Origin: Butyrivibrio sp. INlla14
GTDB lineage: Bacteria > Bacillota > Clostridia > Lachnospirales > Lachnospiraceae
Assembly (NCBI RefSeq): GCF_900102515.1
Contig: NZ_FMVS01000010.1
Coordinates: forward strand, 93,080-157,079
Reading direction: 5' to 3'
Length of the DNA: 64,000 nucleotides
Position 1 is the first letter of the stretch, and the number at the start of each line of letters is the position of its first letter. This document shows positions 35,577 to 44,473 of the stretch, piece after piece. Below the pieces are notes generated by a model, which saw only the letters and a list, made by a program, of their open reading frames with translations, did not search any database and was not told the origin of the DNA. Both the position numbers and the translations under genes were made by a program.

Positions 35577-37346
35577 ATGACACCAGACAGACTAGAAAAA
35601 CAAGGACGTTTTGATTCTTTTGATAATGGGGAGGTTTTATTTGGTAAAAAGAAAAACCATCTTCCGGCTATGGGATGGAATAGCTGGAATGCATTTGGAA
35701 GCGGCAATACAGAGGCATTGACAAAGGCCATGGCAGATAAGTTTATTGAGCTTGGGCTTGATAAGCTTGGATATAAATACATTGTTCTTGATGATGGTTG
35801 CTACAAGGACAGGAGAGTAGATGGCAAGCTTTCTAATGAAGATATCAAGTTTCCATCAGGTTTTAAGGCACTTGGCGATTACATCCACGAAAAAGGCCTT
35901 AAGTTTGGTATGTACAACGATATCGGAACAAATCTCTGCGCAGGAGCAGAAGTTGGAACCTGTGGTCATGAAGCTGAGGATGCTAAGAGTTACCTGGAGT
36001 GGGGAGTTGATTTTCTCAAGGTGGATAACTGCTATTATCTCTGGGATAATGCCACCTTTTCAAATGCTGAAAATGCCAGATATACATTTGCCCCTAACAT
36101 ACGTGGAATGAGAATTGGAGAAGACGAGTTTTCCGTTATCTATGGAGTTCATGAAGGCAAAAGAGTCAGCGTGACAGGCATGGAGCTTACAGGAACAAGG
36201 GCTCAGAGAGAAGAGGACTATATAACCGGAATTGGAACCTTTGATGGTACTGGACCGGAGGCATCTCCTGTAGACGTTCGCTCAAGCGAGCTCGTATTTG
36301 TAGTGGAAGCCAATGAGGACATGGAAACAGATATTTCTGTAGAGTATGCATCTGGCAAAAGAGAAGGAGTAGGACAGTGGCTTGAAGTGGCTGTGGGAGA
36401 TGAAATCTTTTACGATGATTTTCTGGAGGAGACTTCTTCAGAGACAGATTTTGTCTGGAGTAAAAAGATTACAATAAAACTCAAAAAAGGCAGTAACAGA
36501 GTCAGACTTATGAACCACAGACGCCAGGAGAATACTCTTAATTCCTATGCGAGACTTCTTAAGGAACTAAACAGACTTGACCCTGATAATGATATTATCT
36601 ATTCAGCCTGCGAGTGGGGCAAGACTCAGCCTCAAAACTGGGCCTACAAGGTATGCGATTCCTGGAGGATATTAAATGATATTACTTTCAGAGTTGGAAG
36701 TGATGGAGACCCTGGAGTTGGAAACTGGACTGGAGATTATACGACAAGTGTAGCGACTCAATATAGCAAGGCAGTGATAATGGATGAGTTTGCAGGTCTT
36801 GATAAGGGCTGGAATGATCCGGATATGATGATGATTGGAATGAACGGCCTTAATGAGACCCAGTGCAAAACTCATATGACTATGTGGTGCATGATGAATT
36901 CACCACTTATGCTAGGACTTGACCTTAGACGAGTACAAAAGGGCGATAGCTTGTATAAAATAATTGCAAACAAGGCCATGATCTCCCTTAATCAGGATAG
37001 CCTTGGAATTCAGGCCAAGAGGGTATATTCATCTCTTTCTAAGGGACAGCCTGACCAAGAATATATAAGGGATATAGATAGAGTGGATATCCTTTGCAAG
37101 CCTCTTACAGGTAATAGATTTGCTCTTTCATTTATAAATGTAAGTGAAAAAGATGTAGATGAGACCTTTTCTATAAAGCTCTGTGATCTGAAAAAACTTA
37201 TGGGTGACTGGATTTACAAGAGTGACAAGTACAAGGTAACTGACCTGTGGACAGGTGATGAAAGTGAGAATACCACAGGTATATTTGAAGTTAAGGGATT
37301 AAAGGCTTGCGATAGCGTAACTATCCTTGTAGAAGCTGATATCTGA
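35577..37346 (+). CDS. GH27 alpha-galactosidase with inserted domain
   Basis: Glycoside hydrolase family 27/36 clan enzyme removing terminal alpha-galactose. MGWNSWNAFG near residue 28, the catalytic nucleophile Asp in FLKVDNCYY near 148 and the acid/base Asp in WNDPDMMMIG near 412 are present. A block of about 150 residues (roughly 165-320) interrupts the barrel right after the nucleophile strand. It is beta-rich, with VRSSELVFVVEANEDMETDI and TIKLKKGSNRVRLMNH, like a carbohydrate-binding module. A short beta-sandwich ends the protein. No signal peptide, so it is cytoplasmic. AAAGGGGAAAGAG precedes the ATG. It probably uses imported raffinose-type or galactomannan-derived oligosaccharides. 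Confidence 0.9.
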   Translation: MTPDRLEKQGRFDSFDNGEVLFGKKKNHLPAMGWNSWNAFGSGNTEALTKAMADKFIELGLDKLGYKYIVLDDGCYKDRRVDGKLSNEDIKFPSGFKALGDYIHEKGLKFGMYNDIGTNLCAGAEVGTCGHEAEDAKSYLEWGVDFLKVDNCYYLWDNATFSNAENARYTFAPNIRGMRIGEDEFSVIYGVHEGKRVSVTGMELTGTRAQREEDYITGIGTFDGTGPEASPVDVRSSELVFVVEANEDMETDISVEYASGKREGVGQWLEVAVGDEIFYDDFLEETSSETDFVWSKKITIKLKKGSNRVRLMNHRRQENTLNSYARLLKELNRLDPDNDIIYSACEWGKTQPQNWAYKVCDSWRILNDITFRVGSDGDPGVGNWTGDYTTSVATQYSKAVIMDEFAGLDKGWNDPDMMMIGMNGLNETQCKTHMTMWCMMNSPLMLGLDLRRVQKGDSLYKIIANKAMISLNQDSLGIQAKRVYSSLSKGQPDQEYIRDIDRVDILCKPLTGNRFALSFINVSEKDVDETFSIKLCDLKKLMGDWIYKSDKYKVTDLWTGDESENTTGIFEVKGLKACDSVTILVEADI

Positions 37347-37368
37347 AGGCTTTATGGAGGTTTTATCC

Positions 37369-37773
37369 ATGACAGAAAAAGAATTTTTTGACAAATTGCT
37401 GCTGGCATATTCAGAGGAAATATCTGAAGATCTTCCGGGGGATGGACTTGGCTATTATCTTGAATATTTTCTCGACAATTATCCACCGGAGAAGCTGGAA
37501 CTTAAACTTACCAAAAAGATAGCTGCCAGGATCATCCATGAATTTATGGTCAATATATTAAAGTGGCCTGACCTTGAGTGGAGGGAGGCCGGTAAGCTCA
37601 AGGATATCTATGACTGCAGGGTGTGTGCTGGTGCCATTGCTCAGGTGTACGAACGAGGGTTACTAGGGGAAGAACAGCCCCTGGTGTTTGGACTTAACAA
37701 GACTCTTTCTTCCGAAGAAGCAAAGGTTCTTATAGACAAATTTATTGAAAAGATAAAGGCGGAGGCAGCTTAA
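37369..37773 (+). CDS. Small protein of unknown function
   Basis: A soluble 134-residue protein with helical, acidic character (MTEKEFFDKLLLAYSEEISE) and a CRVC pair near residue 85 that could bind metal or form a disulfide. I recognise no family. The ATG has GGAGG 8 bases upstream; an ATG five codons earlier has no ribosome site. It starts 22 bases after the alpha-galactosidase stop and its end carries the ribosome site of the next gene, so the three genes are translationally linked. Confidence 0.6.
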   Translation: MTEKEFFDKLLLAYSEEISEDLPGDGLGYYLEYFLDNYPPEKLELKLTKKIAARIIHEFMVNILKWPDLEWREAGKLKDIYDCRVCAGAIAQVYERGLLGEEQPLVFGLNKTLSSEEAKVLIDKFIEKIKAEAA

Positions 37774-37774
37774 A

Positions 37775-38902
37775 TTGAATTTGATAAAAAAGATAAAATC
37801 TGACCCAGTCTTATGTATTGCCTGGATACTTGCCATATGTTCAATGTTCCTGGTAAGGCCTGATAAAGAATATGCGGGATATATTGACTTTAGATCCCTT
37901 GGGATTTTATGGGGACTTATGGTAGTTATCCAGGGATTAAAGGATAATGCAGTATTTGAGAAGGTTGGAAATTTCCTTCTAGGAAAGGCCAAGCTCTCCT
38001 TCCAATTGTGCGCGGCGCTTATATTCATGTGCTTTTTCGGAAGTATGCTAATAACCAATGATGTGGCGCTTATTACTTTTGTTCCATTTGCTGTGCTTGT
38101 TTTAAAGAACTGCAATAGAGAGGATCTTCTGATTCCAGTGAAAGTGTTTCAGACTATTGCGGCCAATCTTGGAAGTATGGCAACACCTATAGGAAACCCG
38201 CAGAATCTATATCTCTATGGCGTGACAGGCATGTCCATTACCCGGTTTATAGGTACGATGCTGCCATATACGATTCTTTCTGGTATTCTTCTTGCGTTTT
38301 GTCTATTACTTCTTCCAGGAAAGATGGACAAAGTCAGTGTTTCTCAGGAAGCAGAGGTTGTGCAAAAGTTTGGAAGCAGAATACAGATTGCGGTATATGG
38401 AGCTTTGTTTGTGATAGCTCTTTTGGCGGTTCTTAGGATAATACCCTGGTACATCATGGCTGCCATTATTTTTGTAGTGGTCCTTGGAATGAATATCAAC
38501 ATTCTTCTGAGGGCAGACTATATGCTACTTCTTACTTTCATAGGCTTTTTCATATTTACTGGAAATATAGCCAGAGTAGCTGTTGTTAAAGACTTTTTAA
38601 GCCAAGTGACAAGTGGTCGTGAATTTATAGTTTCAGTAGTGGCAAGCCAATTTATTAGTAATGTTCCAGCAACTCTTATGTTGAGCGGATTTGCTGAGGA
38701 CTTACAGGAACTTCTCATAGGTGTAAATGCAGGAGGTCTTGGAACGCTTATTGCCTCTATGGCGAGCCTTATTTCCTTTAAGTTTTTTACTGCAAGCTAT
38801 AAAGAACACCAGGGCAAGTATATTTTCTACTTTACCCTGGCAAACGTGATCTTCTTAGCGGTGTTTATAGCTGTACATTTTATTATTACAGCCTTGGGCT
38901 GA
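37775..38902 (+). CDS. SLC13/ArsB-type anion transporter, short form
   Basis: An integral membrane protein of 375 residues with about ten transmembrane segments. Paired motifs typical of the ion transporter superfamily are visible: MLITNDVALITFVPFAVL near 90, NLGSMATPIGNPQNLYLYG near 130, and SQFISNVPATLMLSGF near 290. Substrates in this superfamily include citrate, dicarboxylates, sulfate and arsenite. TTG is taken as the start because GGCGGAGG sits 9 bases before it, inside the previous gene, and no ATG occurs until residue 28. The 1-base gap supports coupling. It is convergent with a diguanylate cyclase gene and overlaps its end by 17 bases. Confidence 0.8.
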   Translation: MNLIKKIKSDPVLCIAWILAICSMFLVRPDKEYAGYIDFRSLGILWGLMVVIQGLKDNAVFEKVGNFLLGKAKLSFQLCAALIFMCFFGSMLITNDVALITFVPFAVLVLKNCNREDLLIPVKVFQTIAANLGSMATPIGNPQNLYLYGVTGMSITRFIGTMLPYTILSGILLAFCLLLLPGKMDKVSVSQEAEVVQKFGSRIQIAVYGALFVIALLAVLRIIPWYIMAAIIFVVVLGMNINILLRADYMLLLTFIGFFIFTGNIARVAVVKDFLSQVTSGREFIVSVVASQFISNVPATLMLSGFAEDLQELLIGVNAGGLGTLIASMASLISFKFFTASYKEHQGKYIFYFTLANVIFLAVFIAVHFIITALG

Positions 38903-40580
38903 TACCTAGCTCATTGTGCATACGTCTCTTGTTTTCGTACATTCTCTGATCTGCTAAAAGGTATACATTGTGGGAGCTTCCATCGGGCGCTTCATGTTTG
39001 AAGGCAAACCCGACAGAGACGCTCCGTTTGTACTCTGTATATAGTGCGTTCATAACATTTAATGCGCTATTCATGCGCCCTATCAGAGTATTGATATCTT
39101 TGTTTCCTGCGTCTCGAATTATGACTATAAATTCATCTCCGCCAATTCGAGCACAGAATTCTTCTTCTCCAAATGTGTTATTTAATACCTTTGCAAAATC
39201 TTTGATATATTTATCCCCACTAGGGTGGCCATATTTATCATTGACTATCTTTAACCCATTTAAGTCTATGCTCAGAATGCAGTAATCGTCAGTGGCTTCA
39301 TTTAATTCGGCCATAAGTTTGTCTGCTTTGGAACGATTCGGAAGATTTGTAAGGCCATCAGCATATGCAAGGTGAGAGAGGGAGGCATTTTCCTGTTTTT
39401 TGGCATAGCTGGCTGTAATATATACAAGATAAGTTGACAACTGGCAAACAGCAAACATAAGGCAAGCCAATGAAATAGAGAACTTGTTAAATGGCTGATA
39501 GGTAGGAATATGGAGCTGCTCCAGCAGATAAATTACCAAGTGGACTAATTGCCCTATTGCAAAGGTAAAAAGGCCTGTCATTTGTATTCTGGTATTTTCT
39601 GGCACGACTATTTTTTTTCTGATTATCATAAGGGCATAGACAAGTAGAACTCCGAAGCCGACAAGACCGGATATCTGGTAGACTATGAGAGTAAGCCGCA
39701 TGTGTATGTTAAATATATAGTGAAGCGCATATTGGATAAACGGTACACCACAACATACCAGCATAATACCTGTATATAGGCGGTTGCCCTTGAAATTGCC
39801 TATATAGTATAGGATGACAAAGCAGTAGGGAACAACTAAATACATGGTAAAATATTCAATTTCTGTTTCTAATTCTGTGTATACAAAAAGGGATAGGATA
39901 TTGTAATAGGTAAGTAACCATGCACTGAGATTTATGCAGAATAAAGAACCCAGTACAAGGCTTTTTATTTCTGCAACATAGCTGATAAATATTAGCCCAA
40001 TGCATAGGAATGTAAGGCCAAATATGAACATGAAAAGACCAGTAGCTATTATTATGATATTATCCTGAACAAGTATTCCGGTTATATCCGGGTGAGATCC
40101 AAACATTGGTGCTTCAAAGTTTCCATAGCCATTGTCTTCAGTCATGTACATTTCAAAAGTAAGCTCTTTTCCTGAATAGTCAGTCGGCAGGGTAATGACG
40201 TGAATCATCTTCCCAAGAAATTTATCCTTCTGATAATAATCCATTCCAAAGTCATAAATTGGCTCGCCATCCAAATAAACTTTTAACGTGGAGTACTTGG
40301 ATCTGAACAGAATAACAGGATTAGGAATATTGCCGGAAGGAAGACGATGCTTCATTATAAGGTGATCGTGCTTTTTGGTTTTCTGGTCATAGTATTTGTG
40401 AAAATGAGATAAGGAAACATTTGTCAGATGCACATCGTTAATACTCATATCCCATTGGCTGTTTAACGGAGTGATGCTATATTTTGGCTCATGTCGCAGA
40501 GCTATCATGCAACTGATGGTAGTAAGCAGGAAAATAGCTATGGAAACAAGTATATAAGGAAGCCTTTTTTTAGTGTTCAT
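38886..40580 (-). CDS. 7TMR-DISM-like diguanylate cyclase (copy 2 of tandem)
   Basis: A 564-residue signalling protein: N-terminal transmembrane helix, extracytoplasmic beta-rich sensor domain (about 30-175), seven-helix membrane region (about 185-400) and cytoplasmic GGDEF domain with intact RIGGDEF near residue 478. This is the layout of 7TMR-DISM receptors, whose outer domain often senses carbohydrates or other small ligands. The I-site position reads GEEE, so feedback control is likely absent. It overlaps the upstream paralogue by 11 bases, showing an operon and a local duplication. AGGAAGGAGG precedes the ATG. Confidence 0.88.
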   Translation of the reverse strand: MNTKKRLPYILVSIAIFLLTTISCMIALRHEPKYSITPLNSQWDMSINDVHLTNVSLSHFHKYYDQKTKKHDHLIMKHRLPSGNIPNPVILFRSKYSTLKVYLDGEPIYDFGMDYYQKDKFLGKMIHVITLPTDYSGKELTFEMYMTEDNGYGNFEAPMFGSHPDITGILVQDNIIIIATGLFMFIFGLTFLCIGLIFISYVAEIKSLVLGSLFCINLSAWLLTYYNILSLFVYTELETEIEYFTMYLVVPYCFVILYYIGNFKGNRLYTGIMLVCCGVPFIQYALHYIFNIHMRLTLIVYQISGLVGFGVLLVYALMIIRKKIVVPENTRIQMTGLFTFAIGQLVHLVIYLLEQLHIPTYQPFNKFSISLACLMFAVCQLSTYLVYITASYAKKQENASLSHLAYADGLTNLPNRSKADKLMAELNEATDDYCILSIDLNGLKIVNDKYGHPSGDKYIKDFAKVLNNTFGEEEFCARIGGDEFIVIIRDAGNKDINTLIGRMNSALNVMNALYTEYKRSVSVGFAFKHEAPDGSSHNVYLLADQRMYENKRRMHNELGISPRL

Positions 40581-42336
40581 CTAAGCCTCCTTCCTCGGGA
40601 TTTTTGCCCAGAAGATCATCATATAATCTGCCGAGAGTCTGTTTGTGATGAGTTTTCTTCATTTTGTACATTCGTGCATCGGCAAGAAGATATACATTCT
40701 GAGCTGTCGGATTATTACCAAGTATGTCGTCATTGCTGCTGGCGTGACCGTAAGAAGCAGAGTATTTGATAGGGGAGTCGGTCTTACTCCTTTGTTCCAT
40801 GGTATTTACAAAGCTGGCTAGTTCTTTTTCAAGTTTTGCTTCGTTTATAAAAGGCAGAATTATTATGAATTCGTCGCCACCCATCCTTCCTAATAATGTA
40901 GCATCATAAAAACATCCCTTAAGAATATCTGCAAAACCGCTCAGTAGCTTGTCACCAGTTAAATGGCCATATGTGTCATTAGTATATTTGAGGTAATCCA
41001 AGTCAACACTGATAATAGTGTACGCTCCTGAAAGCTCAGCCAAAGTTAGCTCACACTTTGATCTGTTTGAAATTCCAGTTAGCACATCGGTATATGCTAA
41101 GCCCTCAAGTTTTTGTTTCATGTTCGAAGCATTGATATATTCTATGCAGTGGAAAAAGTAATTAAGTACTAAACACACAATAAATAAGAGACCGCCAACA
41201 GTAAGGAAATTTATGTTGGTGTTTACTTCTCCGGTGCTAACGTATTTCTGAATATTGAATTTGATAATATCAGTAACGGCGCAGCCAAGGAAAAGAACAA
41301 GTCCCAGAATCAGCATATTTGTTGACATGTTTCGTGTGTTGAACTCATCTGGATGAGCACGGCGTTCATACACAGCAGCTAGCAAAGAAACGATAATATA
41401 GAATCCTTCTACTAGAGCTATCAAATGCAGCGTGGATACAAAATTACATATATGTACTAGATTTGTCAGGTGCAATATAGCCGTGACTATGGCAAAACCA
41501 TAGTTCACAATACCCAGAATAAGAGGGATACGTTTACCTCTTATTTGCCCGGCAAAGGTTAGAAATAGAAGAATTGATGCAGGCAGCTGGAAAAGAGATA
41601 AATATTCAAGGAATGTATAAAATGCCGGGGAGTCCGAAAAAGCCCAGAATAGATCATTGAAACACAAAATATAAAGACCGAGAAGGACTGATATAACACC
41701 GCTAAAGGCAATGCTAAGATCATGATTGCCTTTTTGTAGAAGGATTGGTGATAATACAAGTATCATAAAGCCGAACATCACAAGGAAAACTGCGATAGAA
41801 AGAGATAGCCTTCCATTTTGGACCATACTGCGGGTAATATCTTCCATAACACCAAGGGTTATTGGTGACATGCCGGAAAAAGCATTTCTTTCAGTGGCTG
41901 TAATGAGGATGGTCAGTTCTTTTCCGGGATAATCATCAGGCAGGTTAACAAAATGCTCAACCTTAGGAAGCATTTTGCCAGCCTCATAATAATCGTGTCC
42001 AAAGGTATATATGAGCTGACCGTTTAAATACACATCTATTGTGGATAAAATGCTCCTAAAATGGATTGTTGCAGGAGCCACATCGTAATCCTCAAGAGTT
42101 TTAGTGAGGGCTATAGTATCGCCTTTATTGGCCATTCCGATATCTGATTTAGATAGGACATCTGGTTTGAATGTGTCATTTGCATGGCTAATAGTCCAGC
42201 CATTTTCTAACTGGACCAGATGAGAATACTGTGGAGATTTATACATATCTGCACCCAAAAATCGAATGGCGCTGGCCAAGAGGACAAGAGCCAAAAGTGG
42301 GAGCAGAACAATACTTATCCTGTGCCTTGTTCTCAA
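40570..42336 (-). CDS. 7TMR-DISM-like diguanylate cyclase (copy 1 of tandem)
   Basis: A 588-residue paralogue of the following gene with the same order: signal-anchor helix, outer sensor domain that includes IDVYLNGQLIYTFGHDYYEA (the partner has VYLDGEPIYDFGMDYYQK), seven membrane helices, and a GGDEF domain with RMGGDEF near 483. The I-site position reads YDAT. The start is a TTG with AGGAGG 7 bases upstream; the next Met is about 30 codons later, after the hydrophobic start. The two sensors have clearly diverged, so they may respond to different ligands while feeding the same cyclic di-GMP pool. Confidence 0.85.
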   Translation of the reverse strand: MRTRHRISIVLLPLLALVLLASAIRFLGADMYKSPQYSHLVQLENGWTISHANDTFKPDVLSKSDIGMANKGDTIALTKTLEDYDVAPATIHFRSILSTIDVYLNGQLIYTFGHDYYEAGKMLPKVEHFVNLPDDYPGKELTILITATERNAFSGMSPITLGVMEDITRSMVQNGRLSLSIAVFLVMFGFMILVLSPILLQKGNHDLSIAFSGVISVLLGLYILCFNDLFWAFSDSPAFYTFLEYLSLFQLPASILLFLTFAGQIRGKRIPLILGIVNYGFAIVTAILHLTNLVHICNFVSTLHLIALVEGFYIIVSLLAAVYERRAHPDEFNTRNMSTNMLILGLVLFLGCAVTDIIKFNIQKYVSTGEVNTNINFLTVGGLLFIVCLVLNYFFHCIEYINASNMKQKLEGLAYTDVLTGISNRSKCELTLAELSGAYTIISVDLDYLKYTNDTYGHLTGDKLLSGFADILKGCFYDATLLGRMGGDEFIIILPFINEAKLEKELASFVNTMEQRSKTDSPIKYSASYGHASSNDDILGNNPTAQNVYLLADARMYKMKKTHHKQTLGRLYDDLLGKNPEEGGLDEH

Positions 42337-42417
42337 GTTAAGCCTCCTATCATCTACCTATAAGTATACAATGAAGTGTTTAAATTGACACTTAATTATG
42401 TATAAACAAAATAAAAA

Positions 42418-42456
42418 AAACTCGCTTACTTGCAGTAGATACAAATAAGCGAGTTT
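42418..42456 (-). terminator. Terminator of the ydj-like operon
   Basis: AAACTCGCTTA and TAAGCGAGTTT form an 11-base perfect stem. On the minus strand it is followed by a long T run, about 20 bases past the stop of the TPM-domain gene. Confidence 0.85.
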
Positions 42457-42474
42457 ATTACATTTTTATAAAGC

Positions 42475-43347
42475 TTAGAAATGACCATGGCTTCCGCCAT
42501 GGGAAGAACCTGAACTTGAAATGTGCACCGAGCTTCCGCCAGAGCCGCCTGAACTTGAGCGCTCATCAGGAATCCTGACCTTAGAGGTGGATGAGCGCAG
42601 ATAGGTATCCTTGTGCATTGTAAGATGCAGACCATTGTGACTCTGATAGCCTGAAGCAGTAGTGCTTGCATGAACATTTTTGAGGCTGCTGATCATTATA
42701 AAAATTGGGATCAGAGCGACTATCAAACCGATGCCAAGACATATGATCCCGACCTTTATAAGAGCCTGCGGGCTAGTGTCTTTAAAGTCAATATCATAGG
42801 GCTGTCCATTTTCGTACTGAGTGTAGAAATAGTCAGCAACTTCAATGTATTTGTTGAAGGCACCGTAGTAGTCGCCCTCACTAAGGAAGGGCCTCATTTG
42901 CTCAATAAGATATTCCTGACCATAATCTGTAAAGGCTTGTATGCCAGTACCACTAGTGGAAATTGCAAACTCTCTGTCAGCCATGCTCAGCATGAATAAT
43001 ACGCCTGAACCATCATAGTCTGCCTGAAATCCATTGTAGTCAAAGTAATCATCGACATAGTCCTGAATTGGACCGCTATGTTCATTGACAGTCAGGATAG
43101 CAATATTTGAGTTGTGCTTCTGGCTAAGTTCATTGAGCTTTGCTAATATATCCTCCTGATCAGCAGAAGAAAGTAACTCTGCATTGTCAAAGAGCCTGTC
43201 TTTTTGCCTGCTGGAGGGCTTGGTATAACTATCCCAGAGAATGAGGTCGCTTGCTTTAGCCTTAGGCACGGGGATAAGCATCATTCCAAGCAGGATAAAC
43301 AGAAAAGCAAAAGCTATTTGTTTTTTTAATCGTTGTATTTTTTTCAT
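42475..43347 (-). CDS. ydjH: TPM-domain membrane protein (YdjH-like)
   Basis: Signal/anchor helix at the N terminus, a TPM domain (about 45-185) starting RLFDNAELLSSADQEDILAKL and including TVNEHSGPIQDYVDDYF, a second membrane helix (about 205-225) and a Gly/Ser/His-rich tail ending GGSHGHF. TPM proteins sit on the outer face of the membrane and are linked to envelope maintenance. With the zinc-ribbon and SPFH genes upstream it reproduces the content of the B. subtilis ydjGHI stress genes. The His/Gly/Ser tail is common in this family. The ribosome site is weak, so translation may depend on the upstream gene 22 bases away. Confidence 0.82.
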   Translation of the reverse strand: MKKIQRLKKQIAFAFLFILLGMMLIPVPKAKASDLILWDSYTKPSSRQKDRLFDNAELLSSADQEDILAKLNELSQKHNSNIAILTVNEHSGPIQDYVDDYFDYNGFQADYDGSGVLFMLSMADREFAISTSGTGIQAFTDYGQEYLIEQMRPFLSEGDYYGAFNKYIEVADYFYTQYENGQPYDIDFKDTSPQALIKVGIICLGIGLIVALIPIFIMISSLKNVHASTTASGYQSHNGLHLTMHKDTYLRSSTSKVRIPDERSSSGGSGGSSVHISSSGSSHGGSHGHF

Positions 43348-43369
43348 AAAATATTTATATTACCTGATC

Positions 43370-44431
43370 CTATATCACAAAGTAGTAGATCAAAAATGAA
43401 ATAACAGAGACAAGTGCTGCTATTGGTATATAGTATTTGACTGCCCGGGCAATACTGTATGGAAGATTACCTATAAATTTGCCAGACTGTCCATTCATGG
43501 CAAAAAGATAGTTGTTATCTCTCCAGGTAGTATTCAGGATATACACAGGGTACAGGGCATATTTGTGAGATGAACGCTCGATACCTGTGGTCTCGCCAAG
43601 GGGACGAAGGGATGAGTAACCATTTATCGTTCCCTTGAAATCTGCAATCAGAGAGTTCTTTATCCTGTTCATAGCTCTTGGCATATTCTCACTGGCAGAA
43701 ACATTATATTTATTCGCAAGAAAACCTGCTAAATATCCCATATTAAAAGGAACCATCTCATTGTGATCAAAGGGTTCAAGAGAATCCATCAGGTCATCAG
43801 GCATTTCTTTGGATGCGTCAGCTGGAACATTCTCAAAATCTTCTGTTCCGGCTCTTCTTACATCGTAAAACTTGGTTTCTGTATATTCATAGGTGCTATC
43901 GCGCCAGTGTCTGACCTTCCTGCCTTCGTAGGCGCCAGAAAAAGACATGGTGGCATTATAAATCCAGAAAGGTACATATACACCTTTTATTTCATCTATG
44001 TGATTCTCGTCAAGGAACACCTTTGGCACAAGACGTTTGGATTTTACGTATTTCCTATAGGTGTTCATGGCGTCATCCTTGGTACATTTGAAAGGAATGA
44101 TGTAGTCGGGCTTAAACTCTCCTGTGAATTTCTCACTTACAACCACGTTGTTACTGCAGAAAGGACATTTTGTGGATCCAAGAGATTCTGTGGCAAGAAT
44201 CTCACCACCACAGGAACCGCACTTATAAATATAAAGCTGCTGACCATCATCTGTGGTGCTCTGATCAGTGTATTGATCAGCAGCTTCACCTGTGCTGTCT
44301 GAGTTATGATTGGCTACATAATCCTTAACATCAAATTCGGAATCACAATAAGGACATTTGAGCTTTTGTGTCTTAGGATTAAATTCCATTGCCCCACCGC
44401 AGGAAGGGCATTCATATTCGTGTAAAGCCAT
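43370..44431 (-). CDS. ydjG: TFIIB-type zinc-ribbon membrane protein (YdjG-like)
   Basis: Two zinc ribbons lie near the N terminus: CPSCGG with CPYCDS (about residues 8-33) and CGSCGG with CPFCSN (about 72-98). A central domain of about 200 residues with FKPDYIIPFKCTKDDAMNTYRK follows, then a C-terminal hydrophobic helix (AALVSVISFLIYYF). Zinc-ribbon proteins of this kind occur with SPFH and TPM partners in envelope-stress loci. GAGG precedes the ATG. Function beyond this association is not known. Confidence 0.82.
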   Translation of the reverse strand: MALHEYECPSCGGAMEFNPKTQKLKCPYCDSEFDVKDYVANHNSDSTGEAADQYTDQSTTDDGQQLYIYKCGSCGGEILATESLGSTKCPFCSNNVVVSEKFTGEFKPDYIIPFKCTKDDAMNTYRKYVKSKRLVPKVFLDENHIDEIKGVYVPFWIYNATMSFSGAYEGRKVRHWRDSTYEYTETKFYDVRRAGTEDFENVPADASKEMPDDLMDSLEPFDHNEMVPFNMGYLAGFLANKYNVSASENMPRAMNRIKNSLIADFKGTINGYSSLRPLGETTGIERSSHKYALYPVYILNTTWRDNNYLFAMNGQSGKFIGNLPYSIARAVKYYIPIAALVSVISFLIYYFVI

Positions 44432-44473
44432 TGTTACCTCAACAATAAAACAGTTATTTAATGATGGCGTAGA

